Shown: piece after piece, positions 23,225 through 32,116 of the stretch
How the letters are laid out: every line of letters starts with the position of its first letter
Position numbering within the stretch: the first letter of the stretch is position 1
From: Egibacteraceae bacterium
Lineage (GTDB): Bacteria > Actinomycetota > Nitriliruptoria > Euzebyales > Egibacteraceae
DNA: 61,309 nucleotides
Direction: 5' to 3'
Assembly (NCBI GenBank): GCA_040905805.1
Contig: JBBDQS010000114.1
Coordinates: forward strand, 1-61,309
Notes under the pieces: generated by a model
Databases searched by the model: none
What the model was told of the DNA's origin: nothing
The model's input: the letters and a program-made list of their open reading frames with translations, nothing else
Translations under genes and position numbers: made by a program

Positions 23225-23965
23225 GTGACCGAGACCATGCAGGTGACCGCGCACGCCGACACCCACGTCGGCCTCGTACGGGACGGCAACGAGGACGCCT
23301 ACCACTGCGGGGTGGCGGTGTTCGTCGTGGCCGACGGCCTCGGGGGGCACGCAGCCGGCGAGGTGGCGTCCGGCATCGCCACCGAGCACCTGGCGGCCCT
23401 GGACCCCACCGCGCACGAGGGCACCCAGGCCCTGCAGGGCGCCCTGGTGGAGGCGGTCCGGGAAGCCAACCGCGCCGTGCACGCCGCCGCCGGGACGCCC
23501 GAGCGCGCCGGGATGGCCACGACCGTCACGGCCGCGGCCCTCACCGAGGGGCAGGTCGTGCTCGCCCACGTCGGGGACAGCCGTGCCTACCTGGTGCGCG
23601 GCGGCACCCTGCAGCAGCTGACCACCGACCACACGGCCGCCCAGCACGCGGTGGAAGCCGGCCTGCTCACCCCCGAGCAGGCCGCCACGCGCCCCGAGCG
23701 CCACATGCTGTCACGGGCGGTGGGTCTGGACTCCGACGTCACCGTCGATGCGCCGCCCCCGCTGGCCTTGCAGAGCGGGGACCGACTCCTGCTGTGCAGC
23801 GACGGGCTCACCGAGGCGGTCGACGAGGCGGCCATCCCCGCCATCATCGACGAGCGTCCCGCACCCGAGGATGCCTGCCGCGCCCTCGTGCAGGCCGCGT
23901 TGGACGGCGGGGGCCCCGACAACGTCACCGTCCTGCTCGTGGCGGTCCACGGACCCGCTGCGTGA
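23225..23965 (+). CDS. PP2C-family (PPM) serine/threonine phosphatase
   Basis: 246 aa. Metal and phosphate motifs: GLVRDGNEDAY, VFVVADGLGGHAAGEVAS, VLAHVGDSRAYLVRGG, LLLCSDGLTEAVDE and GGPDNVTVLLV. All metal-binding aspartates are present. Such phosphatases reverse Ser/Thr kinase signalling, as PstP does in actinobacteria, but no kinase gene or FHA protein lies nearby. Start is GTG 23225 or ATG 23237, four codons later; a GGAGGG element lies about 15 nt upstream. It overlaps the downstream phosphodiesterase gene as GTGA. Confidence 0.93.
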   Translation: MTETMQVTAHADTHVGLVRDGNEDAYHCGVAVFVVADGLGGHAAGEVASGIATEHLAALDPTAHEGTQALQGALVEAVREANRAVHAAAGTPERAGMATTVTAAALTEGQVVLAHVGDSRAYLVRGGTLQQLTTDHTAAQHAVEAGLLTPEQAATRPERHMLSRAVGLDSDVTVDAPPPLALQSGDRLLLCSDGLTEAVDEAAIPAIIDERPAPEDACRALVQAALDGGGPDNVTVLLVAVHGPAA

Positions 23966-25062
23966 TCCGCGACGAGCCGGTCAGGCCCGACTACGAGGGC
24001 GCCTGGATCGGGGCGGTCGTGCCCGCTCTGCTGACCGGCGAGGGAGCGCCGTGGATGCCGGCGCCGGCACGGGACGCCGAGCGTGCCGTGCTGCTGGTCC
24101 TCGACGGGCTGGGACAGCACGCGCTGGACTCCCATGGGCGCCGCCTGCCGGAGCTGTCGGCCATGCAGGGCACGACGCTGACCACGGTCGCCCCCTCGAC
24201 CACGGCGGCCGCGCTGACCTCGATCACGACCGGCCTGCCGCCTGCCAGGCACGGCGTCGTGGGCTACCGCATGCGGGTCAGCGGCGAGGTCCTGAACGTC
24301 CTCGGCTGGAAGACGTCCGGACGCCACCGCGGCCCCGACCCCGCCGTGGTGCAGCCCCAGCAGCCGTTCCCGGGCCATCGCGTCGGGGTCGTGACCCGCG
24401 CGGAGTTCCAGGAGTCGGGGTTCACTGCCGCGCACCTGCGGGAGGCGACGTTCCTCGGGTGGCGCACGCCCTCGACGCTCGTCGAGCACGTCCGCCGCCA
24501 GGTCGCCGGCGGCGCGCGCTTCACCTACGCCTACTACGACGGCGTGGACAAGGTCGCCCACGAGTTCGGGCCCGCCTCCGGATTCTTCCGCGCCGAGGTG
24601 ATCGCCGCCGACGACCTGGTCGGCCACCTGCGCGACGTCCTGCCGCCCGAGGTCGCCCTCGTGGTGACCGCCGACCACGGGCAGCTCGATGTCGGGCCGG
24701 ACGACGTCGTGGGCCTCGACGGGCTCGACGGGGCCGTCGCCGCCTACTCGGGCGAGAGCCGCTTTCGCTCGCTGCACGCGCGGACCGGTGCGACGGCCGA
24801 CCTGCTGCAGGCCGCGCGGGCCGGGTTCTCCGATCGCGCGTGGGTGTTCGCCCGCGACGAGCTCTTCGACGAGGGCTGGCTCGGCTCCGGCGCCACCGGT
24901 GCGGTGCGGGGTCGCATGGGCGACGTGGTGCTGGCCGCCCACGCCGGCGTGGCCTTCGCCGACCCCGGCGAGACGCAGGAGAACACCCTGGTCGGCCGCC
25001 ACGGCAGCCTCACCCTCGACGAGATGGTCGTGCCGCTGCTCGCCGCCCACGGCCGCGCCTGA
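23962..25062 (+). CDS. Alkaline-phosphatase-superfamily phosphodiesterase
   Basis: 366 aa of the type I phosphodiesterase/nucleotide pyrophosphatase group. Visible metal-site segments are [13 protein letters not shown], the nucleophile Thr/Ser region [20 protein letters not shown], the mid-domain [24 protein letters not shown] and a late HGSLTLDEM. No signal peptide is seen, so it probably acts in the cytosol. Coupled by a 4-nt overlap to the PP2C gene. The substrate is unknown; nucleotide or phospho-lipid headgroup diesters are possible. Confidence 0.85.
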   Translation: MIRDEPVRPDYEGAWIGAVVPALLTGEGAPWMPAPARDAERAVLLVLDGLGQHALDSHGRRLPELSAMQGTTLTTVAPSTTAAALTSITTGLPPARHGVVGYRMRVSGEVLNVLGWKTSGRHRGPDPAVVQPQQPFPGHRVGVVTRAEFQESGFTAAHLREATFLGWRTPSTLVEHVRRQVAGGARFTYAYYDGVDKVAHEFGPASGFFRAEVIAADDLVGHLRDVLPPEVALVVTADHGQLDVGPDDVVGLDGLDGAVAAYSGESRFRSLHARTGATADLLQAARAGFSDRAWVFARDELFDEGWLGSGATGAVRGRMGDVVLAAHAGVAFADPGETQENTLVGRHGSLTLDEMVVPLLAAHGRA

Positions 25063-25087
25063 CCGGGAGCGGGTCAGCCCCTCCCCG

Positions 25088-25108
25088 GGCGGTCGCTGCG
25101 CGACCGCC
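25088..25108. terminator. Hairpin between convergent phosphodiesterase and fdhD genes
   Basis: GGCGGTCGC-TGC-GCGACCGCC is a perfect 9-bp stem with a 3-nt loop in the short convergent gap. There is no T-tract, so it may be an intrinsic-like or Rho-assisted bidirectional terminator. Confidence 0.5.
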
Positions 25109-25158
25109 ACACCCAGCACAGCTGAGAATCGTCCTCGCAGGCTCGGCCGATTCACGGG

Positions 25159-25992
25159 TCAGGCTGGCGCGGTGCCGGTGACCCGCTCGACGCCGGCGTA
25201 GACGTTCATCGTCGCGCCGCGCAGGAATGCGACGAGTGTCATGCCGGCCCCGTCGGCCAGCTCGACCGCCAGGCTCGACGGCGCCGACACCGCGGCGAGC
25301 ACCGGGATGCCGGCGACCAGCGCCTTCTGGGCGATCTCGAACGCCACCCGCCCGGACACGAGCAGGACGCAGCCGCGCAGCGGCAACCTGCCGTCGGTGG
25401 CGGCCCACCCGATGACCTTGTCCACGGCGTTGTGGCGGCCGACGTCCTCCCGCAGGCAGAGCAGCGCACCCTCGGGGGTGAAGAGCCCGGCGGCGTGCAG
25501 GCCGCCCGTGCGCTCGAACACCCGCTGCGCGTCGCGCAGGGTGTCCGGCATGGCTCCGAGCGCCGACGCCGTGACCCGCACCGGGTCGCCGCCCACGTCA
25601 GGCGCCTGCGTGCGCACCGCATCGATGCTGGCGGTCCCGCACACGCCGCACGACGACGACGTGTAGACGTGGCGGCGCAGCTCGGGCGCCACGGGCTCGG
25701 GGGAGCGCAACGTGACCTCCACGACGTTGAAGTCGCCGGTGTAGGGCCCGGGTTCGCCCGCGCAGTAGCGGATGGTGGCCACGTCGCGGGCCGAGGCGAC
25801 GATGCCCTCGGTGAGGCAGAAGCCGACGGCGAGCTCGAAGTCGCTGCCGGGCGTGCGCATCGTGACCGCCACGGGGTCGCCGTTGACGCGCATCTCCAGC
25901 GGCTCCTCGGCGGCCAGGTCGTCGCTGCGCGTGCGGGCGGTGCCGTCCTCGATGCGGACGACCTGCCGCCGCGTCGCGGTCCGGCCGGTCAT
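25159..25992 (-). CDS. fdhD: Formate dehydrogenase accessory sulfurtransferase
   Basis: 277-aa FdhD, which passes sulfur to the molybdenum/tungsten bis-MGD cofactor of formate dehydrogenases. The active cysteines lie in [13 protein letters not shown]. The conserved segments [34 protein letters not shown] and [11 protein letters not shown] are also clear. ATG 25992 has GAGGAGGAGAAG upstream. No formate dehydrogenase gene lies in this window, so the client is encoded elsewhere. Confidence 0.95.
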   Translation of the reverse strand: MTGRTATRRQVVRIEDGTARTRSDDLAAEEPLEMRVNGDPVAVTMRTPGSDFELAVGFCLTEGIVASARDVATIRYCAGEPGPYTGDFNVVEVTLRSPEPVAPELRRHVYTSSSCGVCGTASIDAVRTQAPDVGGDPVRVTASALGAMPDTLRDAQRVFERTGGLHAAGLFTPEGALLCLREDVGRHNAVDKVIGWAATDGRLPLRGCVLLVSGRVAFEIAQKALVAGIPVLAAVSAPSSLAVELADGAGMTLVAFLRGATMNVYAGVERVTGTAPA

Positions 25993-26098
25993 CGCTTCTC
26001 CTCCTCGGTGAGCGGTCACGGCTCTGCAGGCGAGCCTAGCCGTCCTCGGAATCGTGGCATGCTGCGCAGGACCGACGCCCGCCGACGGAGAAGGCCCC

Positions 26099-27187
26099 GT
26101 GCGCATCCTGCAGATCGCCCCTCCGTGGTTCGCGGTCCCCCCTGCCGGTTACGGCGGGGTCGAATGGGTGGTGGCCGAGCTGGCCGACGGCCTCGCCGAC
26201 CGGGGCCACGACGTGACCTTGCTGGCCAGCGGGGGCTCACGCACCAGGGCCAAGCTCTGGTCGGTCTTCGCCGAGCCGCCCTCCAAGCTCATCGGCTCGC
26301 CCTACCACGACCTCATGCACTGTGCGGCCGCCTACCAGCGACGCGCGGACTTCGACCTGATCCACGACCACTCGGGCATCCTCGGGCCGGCGATCGGCTC
26401 CTTCGTGGACGGCCCCCCGGTCGTGCACACCCTCCACGGCCCCTGGCTCTCCGAGGTCGAGGGCCTCTACCGCGCCTTGCCACCCCGCCTGCACCTGGTC
26501 GCGATCAGCCACGATCAGCGCGCCCGTGCGCCGGAGACCTTGGCGCTCGCGGGAGTGGTGCCCAACGGCATCCGCGTGGACGCCTACCCGCTGCGCGCCG
26601 AACGCCGCGGCACCGACGGGTACCTCGTGTTCATCGGTCGGGCGAACCGCGAGAAGGGCCCGGAGGTGGCGGTTCGGGTGGCCCGGCGTCTCGGCAGGCA
26701 CCTGAAGATGATGGTGAAGATCAACGAGGCCGAGGAGGAGGCGTACTGGCGCGCCCGAGTGGCGCCGCTGGTCGTGGACGCCGATGTCGAGTTGCTCGCC
26801 GAGGTCTCGCTGGAGGAGAAGGCCAGGCTGGTGGCCGGGGCGGATGCCTGCCTCTTCCCGATCCAGTGGCCGGAACCGTTCGGGCTGGTCATGACCGAGT
26901 CGATGGCCTGCGGGACGCCGGTGGTGGCGTTCGCCAACGGCGCGGCGACGGAGGTCATCGTCGATGGCGAGACCGGCTTCCTCGCGCGCCCCGGCGATCT
27001 CGACGGGTTCTGCGCCGCGGTGGAACGGGTGGCCGAGATCGACCCGCTGGCGTGCCGCCGACGGGTCGAGGAGCACTACTCGGGTGCGCGCATGGTCGAG
27101 GGCTACGAGCGGATCTACGAGCAGGTGCTCACGCCGGCGACGGGGCCAGGGGAGGATCCGGCGGCGGGTGCGGCTCGTCGGGCGTGA
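26099..27187 (+). CDS. GT4-family glycosyltransferase
   Basis: 362-aa GT-B fold enzyme. The N-terminal domain begins [20 protein letters not shown] with the Gly-rich donor/acceptor loop. The nucleotide-sugar domain has [19 protein letters not shown] and the EX7E region [20 protein letters not shown]. The group resembles putative sucrose or trehalose synthase-like GT4 proteins; the substrate is not readable. The GTG at 26099 has GGAGAAGG just upstream. Its last 59 bp overlap the convergent debranching enzyme gene, so read-through would make antisense RNA for both. Confidence 0.9.
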   Translation: MRILQIAPPWFAVPPAGYGGVEWVVAELADGLADRGHDVTLLASGGSRTRAKLWSVFAEPPSKLIGSPYHDLMHCAAAYQRRADFDLIHDHSGILGPAIGSFVDGPPVVHTLHGPWLSEVEGLYRALPPRLHLVAISHDQRARAPETLALAGVVPNGIRVDAYPLRAERRGTDGYLVFIGRANREKGPEVAVRVARRLGRHLKMMVKINEAEEEAYWRARVAPLVVDADVELLAEVSLEEKARLVAGADACLFPIQWPEPFGLVMTESMACGTPVVAFANGAATEVIVDGETGFLARPGDLDGFCAAVERVAEIDPLACRRRVEEHYSGARMVEGYERIYEQVLTPATGPGEDPAAGAARRA

Positions 27188-29267
27188 CGACGTCGACGTG
27201 GAGGCCATCCGGCGCCTCGTCCACGGTCACGCCACCGTCGGCGCCGACGGTCATCGACAGCCGACCGCCGGCCAGCGCCAGCCCCTCGATGCGCAGCGCG
27301 CCGAACGGTCCCGGCACCATCGGGCGCAGCAGCAGCCGGCCCTCGGGCACGTGCGGGTGGACGCCGAGGACCGAGCGCAGGAGCAGCAGGGCCGCGCCGG
27401 CGGCCCACGCCTGCGGGCGGCAGGCGGCCGGGTAGGGCAGCGGGAACCCGCCCGCGGTCCGTTGGTCACCGCCGAGCAGCTCGGGCAGTCGGAAGGCGTA
27501 GAACGGGGCGGCGGCGACCAGTCCCCGCAGCAGTGATCCGGCCTGCCGCCCGTGACCGGTCGCGGCCAGGCCGGCCGCCGCGATGGCGGTGTCGTGCGGC
27601 CACACGGACCCGCCGTGGTAGGACAGCGGGTTGAAGCGCGGTGACGTGCTCGACAGGGTGCGAAGGCCCCACCCCGAGTCCATGGCTGGGCCCGCGAGGC
27701 GGTGGGCGACCAGCGCGCACTCCTCGTCGTTCAGGATTCCCGTCGCGAGGAGGTGGCCCATGTTGGAGGTGACGCTGTCCACCCGGTGCTTGTCCCGGTC
27801 GAGTGCGATGGCCGGGTAGGCGCCGTCCGGATCCTGCACCCAGAACGCCGCCCGGAAGCGGTCGGCCATGGCGGCAGCCCATTGGCGCCACGCCTGCGCA
27901 TCGGGACGGCCGAAGGCGGCGAGCAGCTCCGCGCCGCGGATGGCGGCCTCGTAGGCATAGCCCTGCACCTCGCAGAGGGCGATCGGCGCGGCGGCGAGCC
28001 GGCCGTCGGCGAACTGGACGCCGTCCTCGGAGTCCTTCCAGCCCTGGTTCGACAGCCCCCGCTCGCCGGACTGCTGGTACTCCAGGAAGCCGTCACCGTC
28101 CGGGTCGCCACCGTCGCGCAACCATCCCAGGGCACGTTCGGCCGCGGGCAGCAGCGCCTCGACCTCGTCGGGGGGCAGGCCCCAGCGCCAGGCTTCGTTC
28201 AGCAGGGTGACGAACAGGGGGGTGGCGTCCATCGAGCCGTAGTACAGCGGCGGCAGGTCGCCGCGCCCGGCGAACCCGCCGTGGCGGACCTCGTGGAGGA
28301 TCTTGCCGGGGGCTTCCTCCGTCTCGGGGTCGGTCTGGGTGCCCTGCCGACGGGCCAGCACCCGAAGGGTCTGGCCGGCGAGTGAGACCGACAGCGGCAG
28401 CGCCATGGAGGCCGCCCACAGCGAGTCACGACCGAAGAGCGTCAGGAACCACGGACTGCCGGCGGCGAGGAAGGCGTCGTCGGGGGCGTCGGGGTCGATG
28501 ACCAGGAGCGAGGCGAGGTCGGTCGAGCTCTGCTCGATCAGCTCGGACAGCGCCCTTTCGCGCGCGTCGACCTTCGGCAGGCTCCACGGGGCGTCGGCCG
28601 GCTCGGTCATCGGCGGGGCGCTCGACCACGTCCGTGTGGGCCACACGGTCCGGTCCTCGGTGGCCAGACCCACGCTGACCGACAGGGCCCAGCTGCCGCC
28701 CGGCGGCACGACCACCTGCCAGCGCAGCCGTCCGGCCGCGGCGTCATAGGTGTCCGCCGGCGGCGAGGGCCGCACGAACGTGGTCATCGGGACCTCGGGG
28801 TGGGTGAACGACAACCCCCCGTCGCGGGGCTCACCGGCCGTCACGGGCGGGCGCTGCCCGTGCTTGACGTCGAAGATGTACGCGAAGTCGGTGCCTGCCG
28901 CCACCTCCACGGTCAGCTCGCGGGGGGTCATCGCGTGGTTGGCGAACGTGATCTCCTCCGACAGCGACGTCGAGACGATCCGTCGGCGGTCGATGAGCAG
29001 GTCGGGGTCGGGCCGCGCGTGGTCAGCCGGTATCGAGTAGCCGGTGAACCGTCCGGCGTTGGCCCCGATGCGCCGGCCGTGGAGCACCTGCGGTTCCTGC
29101 CCGTCGACGTACAGCAGCAGGCTGTCGAGCACGCGCGTGTCGATGATGTACAGGCCCTGGTCGCCGCCGGCACGGATCTGCCCGCTCACCCCGGAGATGC
29201 AGAACGTCTGGCCCTCGACGAACGTGAGCTCGCCGAGCGGCCCGGTGTCCGGTGTGGTCCTCGCCAT
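27129..29267 (-). CDS. Glycogen debranching enzyme-like (amylo-alpha-1,6-glucosidase family)
   Basis: 712 aa. The N-terminal about 230 residues (FVEGQTFCISGVSGQIRAGG ... GLYIIDTRVLDS ... LLIDRRRIVS) form the DUF4135/GDE N-terminal beta domain. The (alpha/alpha)6 barrel follows with WFLTLFGRDSLWAASMAL, GRGDLPPLYYGSMDATPLFV, SNQGWKDSEDG and GGSVWPHDTAIAAAGLA, which contain the general acid and base residues of GH133/GH63-like glucosidases. It would cleave alpha-1,6 branch residues of glycogen or a related glucan. Convergent overlap of 59 bp with a glycosyltransferase gene. Confidence 0.88.
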   Translation of the reverse strand: MARTTPDTGPLGELTFVEGQTFCISGVSGQIRAGGDQGLYIIDTRVLDSLLLYVDGQEPQVLHGRRIGANAGRFTGYSIPADHARPDPDLLIDRRRIVSTSLSEEITFANHAMTPRELTVEVAAGTDFAYIFDVKHGQRPPVTAGEPRDGGLSFTHPEVPMTTFVRPSPPADTYDAAAGRLRWQVVVPPGGSWALSVSVGLATEDRTVWPTRTWSSAPPMTEPADAPWSLPKVDARERALSELIEQSSTDLASLLVIDPDAPDDAFLAAGSPWFLTLFGRDSLWAASMALPLSVSLAGQTLRVLARRQGTQTDPETEEAPGKILHEVRHGGFAGRGDLPPLYYGSMDATPLFVTLLNEAWRWGLPPDEVEALLPAAERALGWLRDGGDPDGDGFLEYQQSGERGLSNQGWKDSEDGVQFADGRLAAAPIALCEVQGYAYEAAIRGAELLAAFGRPDAQAWRQWAAAMADRFRAAFWVQDPDGAYPAIALDRDKHRVDSVTSNMGHLLATGILNDEECALVAHRLAGPAMDSGWGLRTLSSTSPRFNPLSYHGGSVWPHDTAIAAAGLAATGHGRQAGSLLRGLVAAAPFYAFRLPELLGGDQRTAGGFPLPYPAACRPQAWAAGAALLLLRSVLGVHPHVPEGRLLLRPMVPGPFGALRIEGLALAGGRLSMTVGADGGVTVDEAPDGLHVDVVTPDEPHPPPDPPLAPSPA

Positions 29268-29288
29268 GCCCGCCCAGCCTTCGAAAGC

Positions 29289-31193
29289 TCAGGAAGCCGC
29301 GCGCGTGGGTTCGTCCCGCGCCGGCGCGCCGAGCATAGGCCCCTCGCCGGACGGGTCCACGATCCCGGCCTCGAGCCACGTGTGGCGACCGTCGAGCACC
29401 TGTTGCGCGCTGGTGTAGTCGGTGTCGTCGTCATTGCGCCACAGGGCGCGGAACAGCGTGTCGACGCGCCGCCTGGACTGGCGGCAGAACAGGTCGGCGA
29501 GCTCGACCGCGCGGTCCCCCTCGACGAGGTCGTCCTCGACGAGCATCTGGGCGCGCACGCACGCGGCGCTCATGGCGAACAGCTCCGCCCCGATGTCCAC
29601 GATGCGCGCGAGGAAGCTCTGCTTGCGCTCCAGCTTGCCCTGCCAGCGGCTCATCGCGTAGAAGGTCGAGCGGGCGAGCTTGCGCGACGAGCGCTCGACG
29701 AAGCGCAGGTGCCCGGCGAGCTCGCCGAACTCCCCGTAGGCGCCGGGCATGGCCCCCTTGCCGGTGACGAGCTTCGGCAGCCACTTGGCGTAGAAGCCTC
29801 CCGCCTTGACGGCGGCGCGGGCCTTGTCGGCCAGCTCCACGTCGGGGTCGATGATGTCCCCGGCGACCGACAGGTGCGCATCGACGGCCTCGCGGGCGAT
29901 CAGCAGGTGCATGATCTCCGAGGAGCCCTCGAAGATGCGGTTGATGCGGATGTCGCGCAGGACCTGCTCGGCGGGCACCGGCTTCTCGCCGCGGGCCGCC
30001 AGCGACTCGGCGGTCTCGAAGCCCCGGCCGCCGCGGATCTGCACCAGCTCGTCGGCGACGAGCCAGCCCATCTCGGAGTTGTACAGCTTGGCGAGAGCCG
30101 CCTCGATGCGGATGTCGTTGCGGCCGTCGTCGGCCAGCGTGGAGGACAGCTCGACGACGGACTCCATCGCGAACGTCGTCCCGGCGATGTACGCGATCTT
30201 GGCCGCGACCGCCTCGTGCTTGCCGATCTTCTGGCCCCACTGGACCCGCTCGTTCGACCACTCGCGGGCGATCTTCAGACACCACTTGCCGACGGCGGCG
30301 TTCACGGCGGGCAGGCTGAGGCGCCCGGTGTTGAGCGTGGCGAGTGCGACCCGCAGGCCGCGGCCCTCCTCGCCGACGATGTTCGCTGCGGGCACGAAGA
30401 CGTCGGTGAAACGGGTGACGCCGTTCTCGATGCCCCGCAGCCCCATGAAGGCGTTGCGGTGCTCCACCACGACCCCCGGGCTGTTGGCCTCGACGATGAA
30501 CGTGGTGATCCCGCCCTTGCGGCCCTCGCCCTTGGGTACGACCGCCATGACGACCAGGAGGTCGGCGACCACGCCGTTGGTCGTCCACAGCTTCACGCCG
30601 TTCAGCGTGTAGCCAGACCCGTCCGCGGTGGGGGTGGCCGTGGTGCGCATGCGGGCGGGGTCGCTGCCGACGTCGGGCTCGGTGAGCAGGAAGGCGCTGA
30701 CCTCGTCGCGGGCGACCCGGGGCAGGTACGTGCGCTTCTGCTCCTCGGTGCCGAACAGCTTCAGCGGCTGCGGCACCCCGATGGACTGGTGGGCGCTCAG
30801 CAGCGTGGCGATCGCCGAGTGGGCGGTGCTCGCCAGCTGCAGGGCCCGCCCGTAGTAGACGGTGGACAGGCCGAGGCCGCCGTACTCCTCGTCGATCTTC
30901 ATCCCGAGCGCGCCGAGGTTGGCCAGGCCCTTGACGACCTGGTCGGGGATCTTCGCGTCGCGCTCGATCTGGCGCGGGTCGACCTGGGTGTCGAGGAACT
31001 CCCGCAGGCGCGCCAGGAAGGCCTCGCCCTTGGCCACGGCGTCGGGTTGCTGGCGCGGGTGGGGGTGGATGAGGTCCAGGCGCAGGCGCCCGAGGAAGAG
31101 CTCCTTGCCGAAGCTGGGCTGGTGCCACTCCGACTCGCGTGCCGCCTCGGCCACGGCACGGGCCTGGCGTTCGTCGACCTGACTGGTGCTCAT
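29289..31193 (-). CDS. Long-form acyl-CoA dehydrogenase
   Basis: 634 aa. N-terminal helical domain, FAD/acyl-CoA domain with AFLLTEPDVGSDPARM and LNGVKLWTTNG, then C-terminal helices with the catalytic Glu in RIFEGSSEIMHLL. It continues with about 170 further residues, a second helical domain as in VLCAD/ACAD9-type enzymes that supports dimerisation or membrane contact. It catalyses the first step of beta-oxidation of longer acyl-CoAs. ATG 31193 is preferred over an in-frame ATG 12 nt upstream. A single gene flanked by gaps on both sides. Confidence 0.93.
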   Translation of the reverse strand: MSTSQVDERQARAVAEAARESEWHQPSFGKELFLGRLRLDLIHPHPRQQPDAVAKGEAFLARLREFLDTQVDPRQIERDAKIPDQVVKGLANLGALGMKIDEEYGGLGLSTVYYGRALQLASTAHSAIATLLSAHQSIGVPQPLKLFGTEEQKRTYLPRVARDEVSAFLLTEPDVGSDPARMRTTATPTADGSGYTLNGVKLWTTNGVVADLLVVMAVVPKGEGRKGGITTFIVEANSPGVVVEHRNAFMGLRGIENGVTRFTDVFVPAANIVGEEGRGLRVALATLNTGRLSLPAVNAAVGKWCLKIAREWSNERVQWGQKIGKHEAVAAKIAYIAGTTFAMESVVELSSTLADDGRNDIRIEAALAKLYNSEMGWLVADELVQIRGGRGFETAESLAARGEKPVPAEQVLRDIRINRIFEGSSEIMHLLIAREAVDAHLSVAGDIIDPDVELADKARAAVKAGGFYAKWLPKLVTGKGAMPGAYGEFGELAGHLRFVERSSRKLARSTFYAMSRWQGKLERKQSFLARIVDIGAELFAMSAACVRAQMLVEDDLVEGDRAVELADLFCRQSRRRVDTLFRALWRNDDDTDYTSAQQVLDGRHTWLEAGIVDPSGEGPMLGAPARDEPTRAAS

Positions 31194-31278
31194 CGCATGC
31201 CCCACCTGGTGCTCGCTGGTTGGTTCGGTTCAGCCACCGTACCCGGGTTTCGGGCTCGGCAGGCATCGCGCACGGGTG

Positions 31279-31884
31279 CTACGGGGCGAGGCGCTCGATG
31301 CGCCAGCCGTCCCCTGGGGCACTGACGTAGCGCAGCCGGTCGTGGAGGCGGTCCGGGCGGCCCTGCCAGAGCTCCACGCGGTCCAGGGCGACCCGGTAGC
31401 CGCCCCAGTGGGGCGGGCGGGGCAGGCCGTCGGGGTGGCGCGCAGCGGCCTCGGCGATCCGTCGCTCCAGCACGGCGCGGTCCGCGATGACCTCGCTCTG
31501 CGGCGACGCGATGGCCCCGAGCCGGCTGCCGGGCGCCCGGCTGGCGAAGTAGGCGTCGGACTCCTCGGCGCTCGTGCGGGTCACGGCGCCGGCGATGCGC
31601 ACCTGTCGGTGCAGCGCCGGCCAGACCAGGGCCAGCGCCGCGTGCGGGTTCTCGTCGAGGTCGCGGGCCTTGGCCGAGCCGTAGTTCGTGTAGAAGACCG
31701 CCCCCTGCGCGTCGAGGCCCTTCAGCAGCACCGCACGCACCGAGGGCCGCCCCGCGGCGTCGGCGGTCGCGAGGGTCATCGCGGTGGGCTCCACGACGCC
31801 GGCGGCCCTCGCCGCGTCCAGCCACGTCTGCACCTGCACCGCTGGTTCGGCGTGCAGGTCGGCGGGTTCGAGACCGGGCGGCAT
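31279..31884 (-). CDS. pdxH: Pyridoxamine 5'-phosphate oxidase
   Basis: 201-aa FMN enzyme making pyridoxal phosphate from pyridoxamine or pyridoxine phosphate. Family motifs are PSVRAVLLKGLDAQGAVFYT, SAKARDLDENPHAALALVW, ESDAYFASRAPGSRLGAIAS, HWGGYRVALDRVELWQGR and the C-terminal RLHDRLRYV...WRIERLAP. Length fits. The ATG is embedded in a perfect 9-bp inverted repeat, so its expression may be controlled by a hairpin or operator. Divergent to threonine synthase, itself a PLP enzyme. Confidence 0.93.
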   Translation of the reverse strand: MPPGLEPADLHAEPAVQVQTWLDAARAAGVVEPTAMTLATADAAGRPSVRAVLLKGLDAQGAVFYTNYGSAKARDLDENPHAALALVWPALHRQVRIAGAVTRTSAEESDAYFASRAPGSRLGAIASPQSEVIADRAVLERRIAEAAARHPDGLPRPPHWGGYRVALDRVELWQGRPDRLHDRLRYVSAPGDGWRIERLAP

Positions 31885-31902
31885 GGCACAAGCGTGCCAT
31901 GC
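31881..31902. promoter_or_regulatory. Perfect 9-bp inverted repeat spanning the pdxH start codon
   Basis: GCATGGCAC-AAGC-GTGCCATGC. On the minus strand the pdxH ATG lies in the right arm, so an mRNA hairpin would occlude initiation, or a dimeric repressor could bind the DNA. Confidence 0.55.
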
Positions 31903-31969
31903 GGGCACCGGCGTGGTGCGCCGGGGCGTGGCGCGGGTGCGGGCACTCGAGGCGGGGGCGGCGTGGTGT

Positions 31970-32004
31970 GGGGTCTTTCGTACCGTGGCGGTGCGCCAGA
32001 CCCC
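31970..32004. repeat. Structured intergenic element, copy 1
   Basis: Outer stem GGGGTCT/AGACCCC (31970-31976 with 31998-32004) encloses an inner 7-bp stem CGTACCG/CGGTGCG with loop TGG. The 20-mer ACCGTGGCGGTGCGCCAGAC (31982-32001) recurs exactly at 60591-60610. Confidence 0.6.
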
Positions 32005-32104
32005 TCGGCGGTGCCAACCGAGTGTCTTCGCAATCTGTGGACAGCGCCCGCCTGCGGTCCGGCGTTGGCCGCGCCCGACACGCGCCGCAGCGACGGCGGT
32101 CCGA

Positions 32105-32110
32105 TAGCCT
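32105..32110 (+). promoter_or_regulatory. -10 box TAGCCT of thrC
   Basis: TAGCCT followed by 6 nt (GCGGTG) and ATG 32117. No Shine-Dalgarno is visible. Confidence 0.5.
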
Positions 32111-32116
32111 GCGGTG

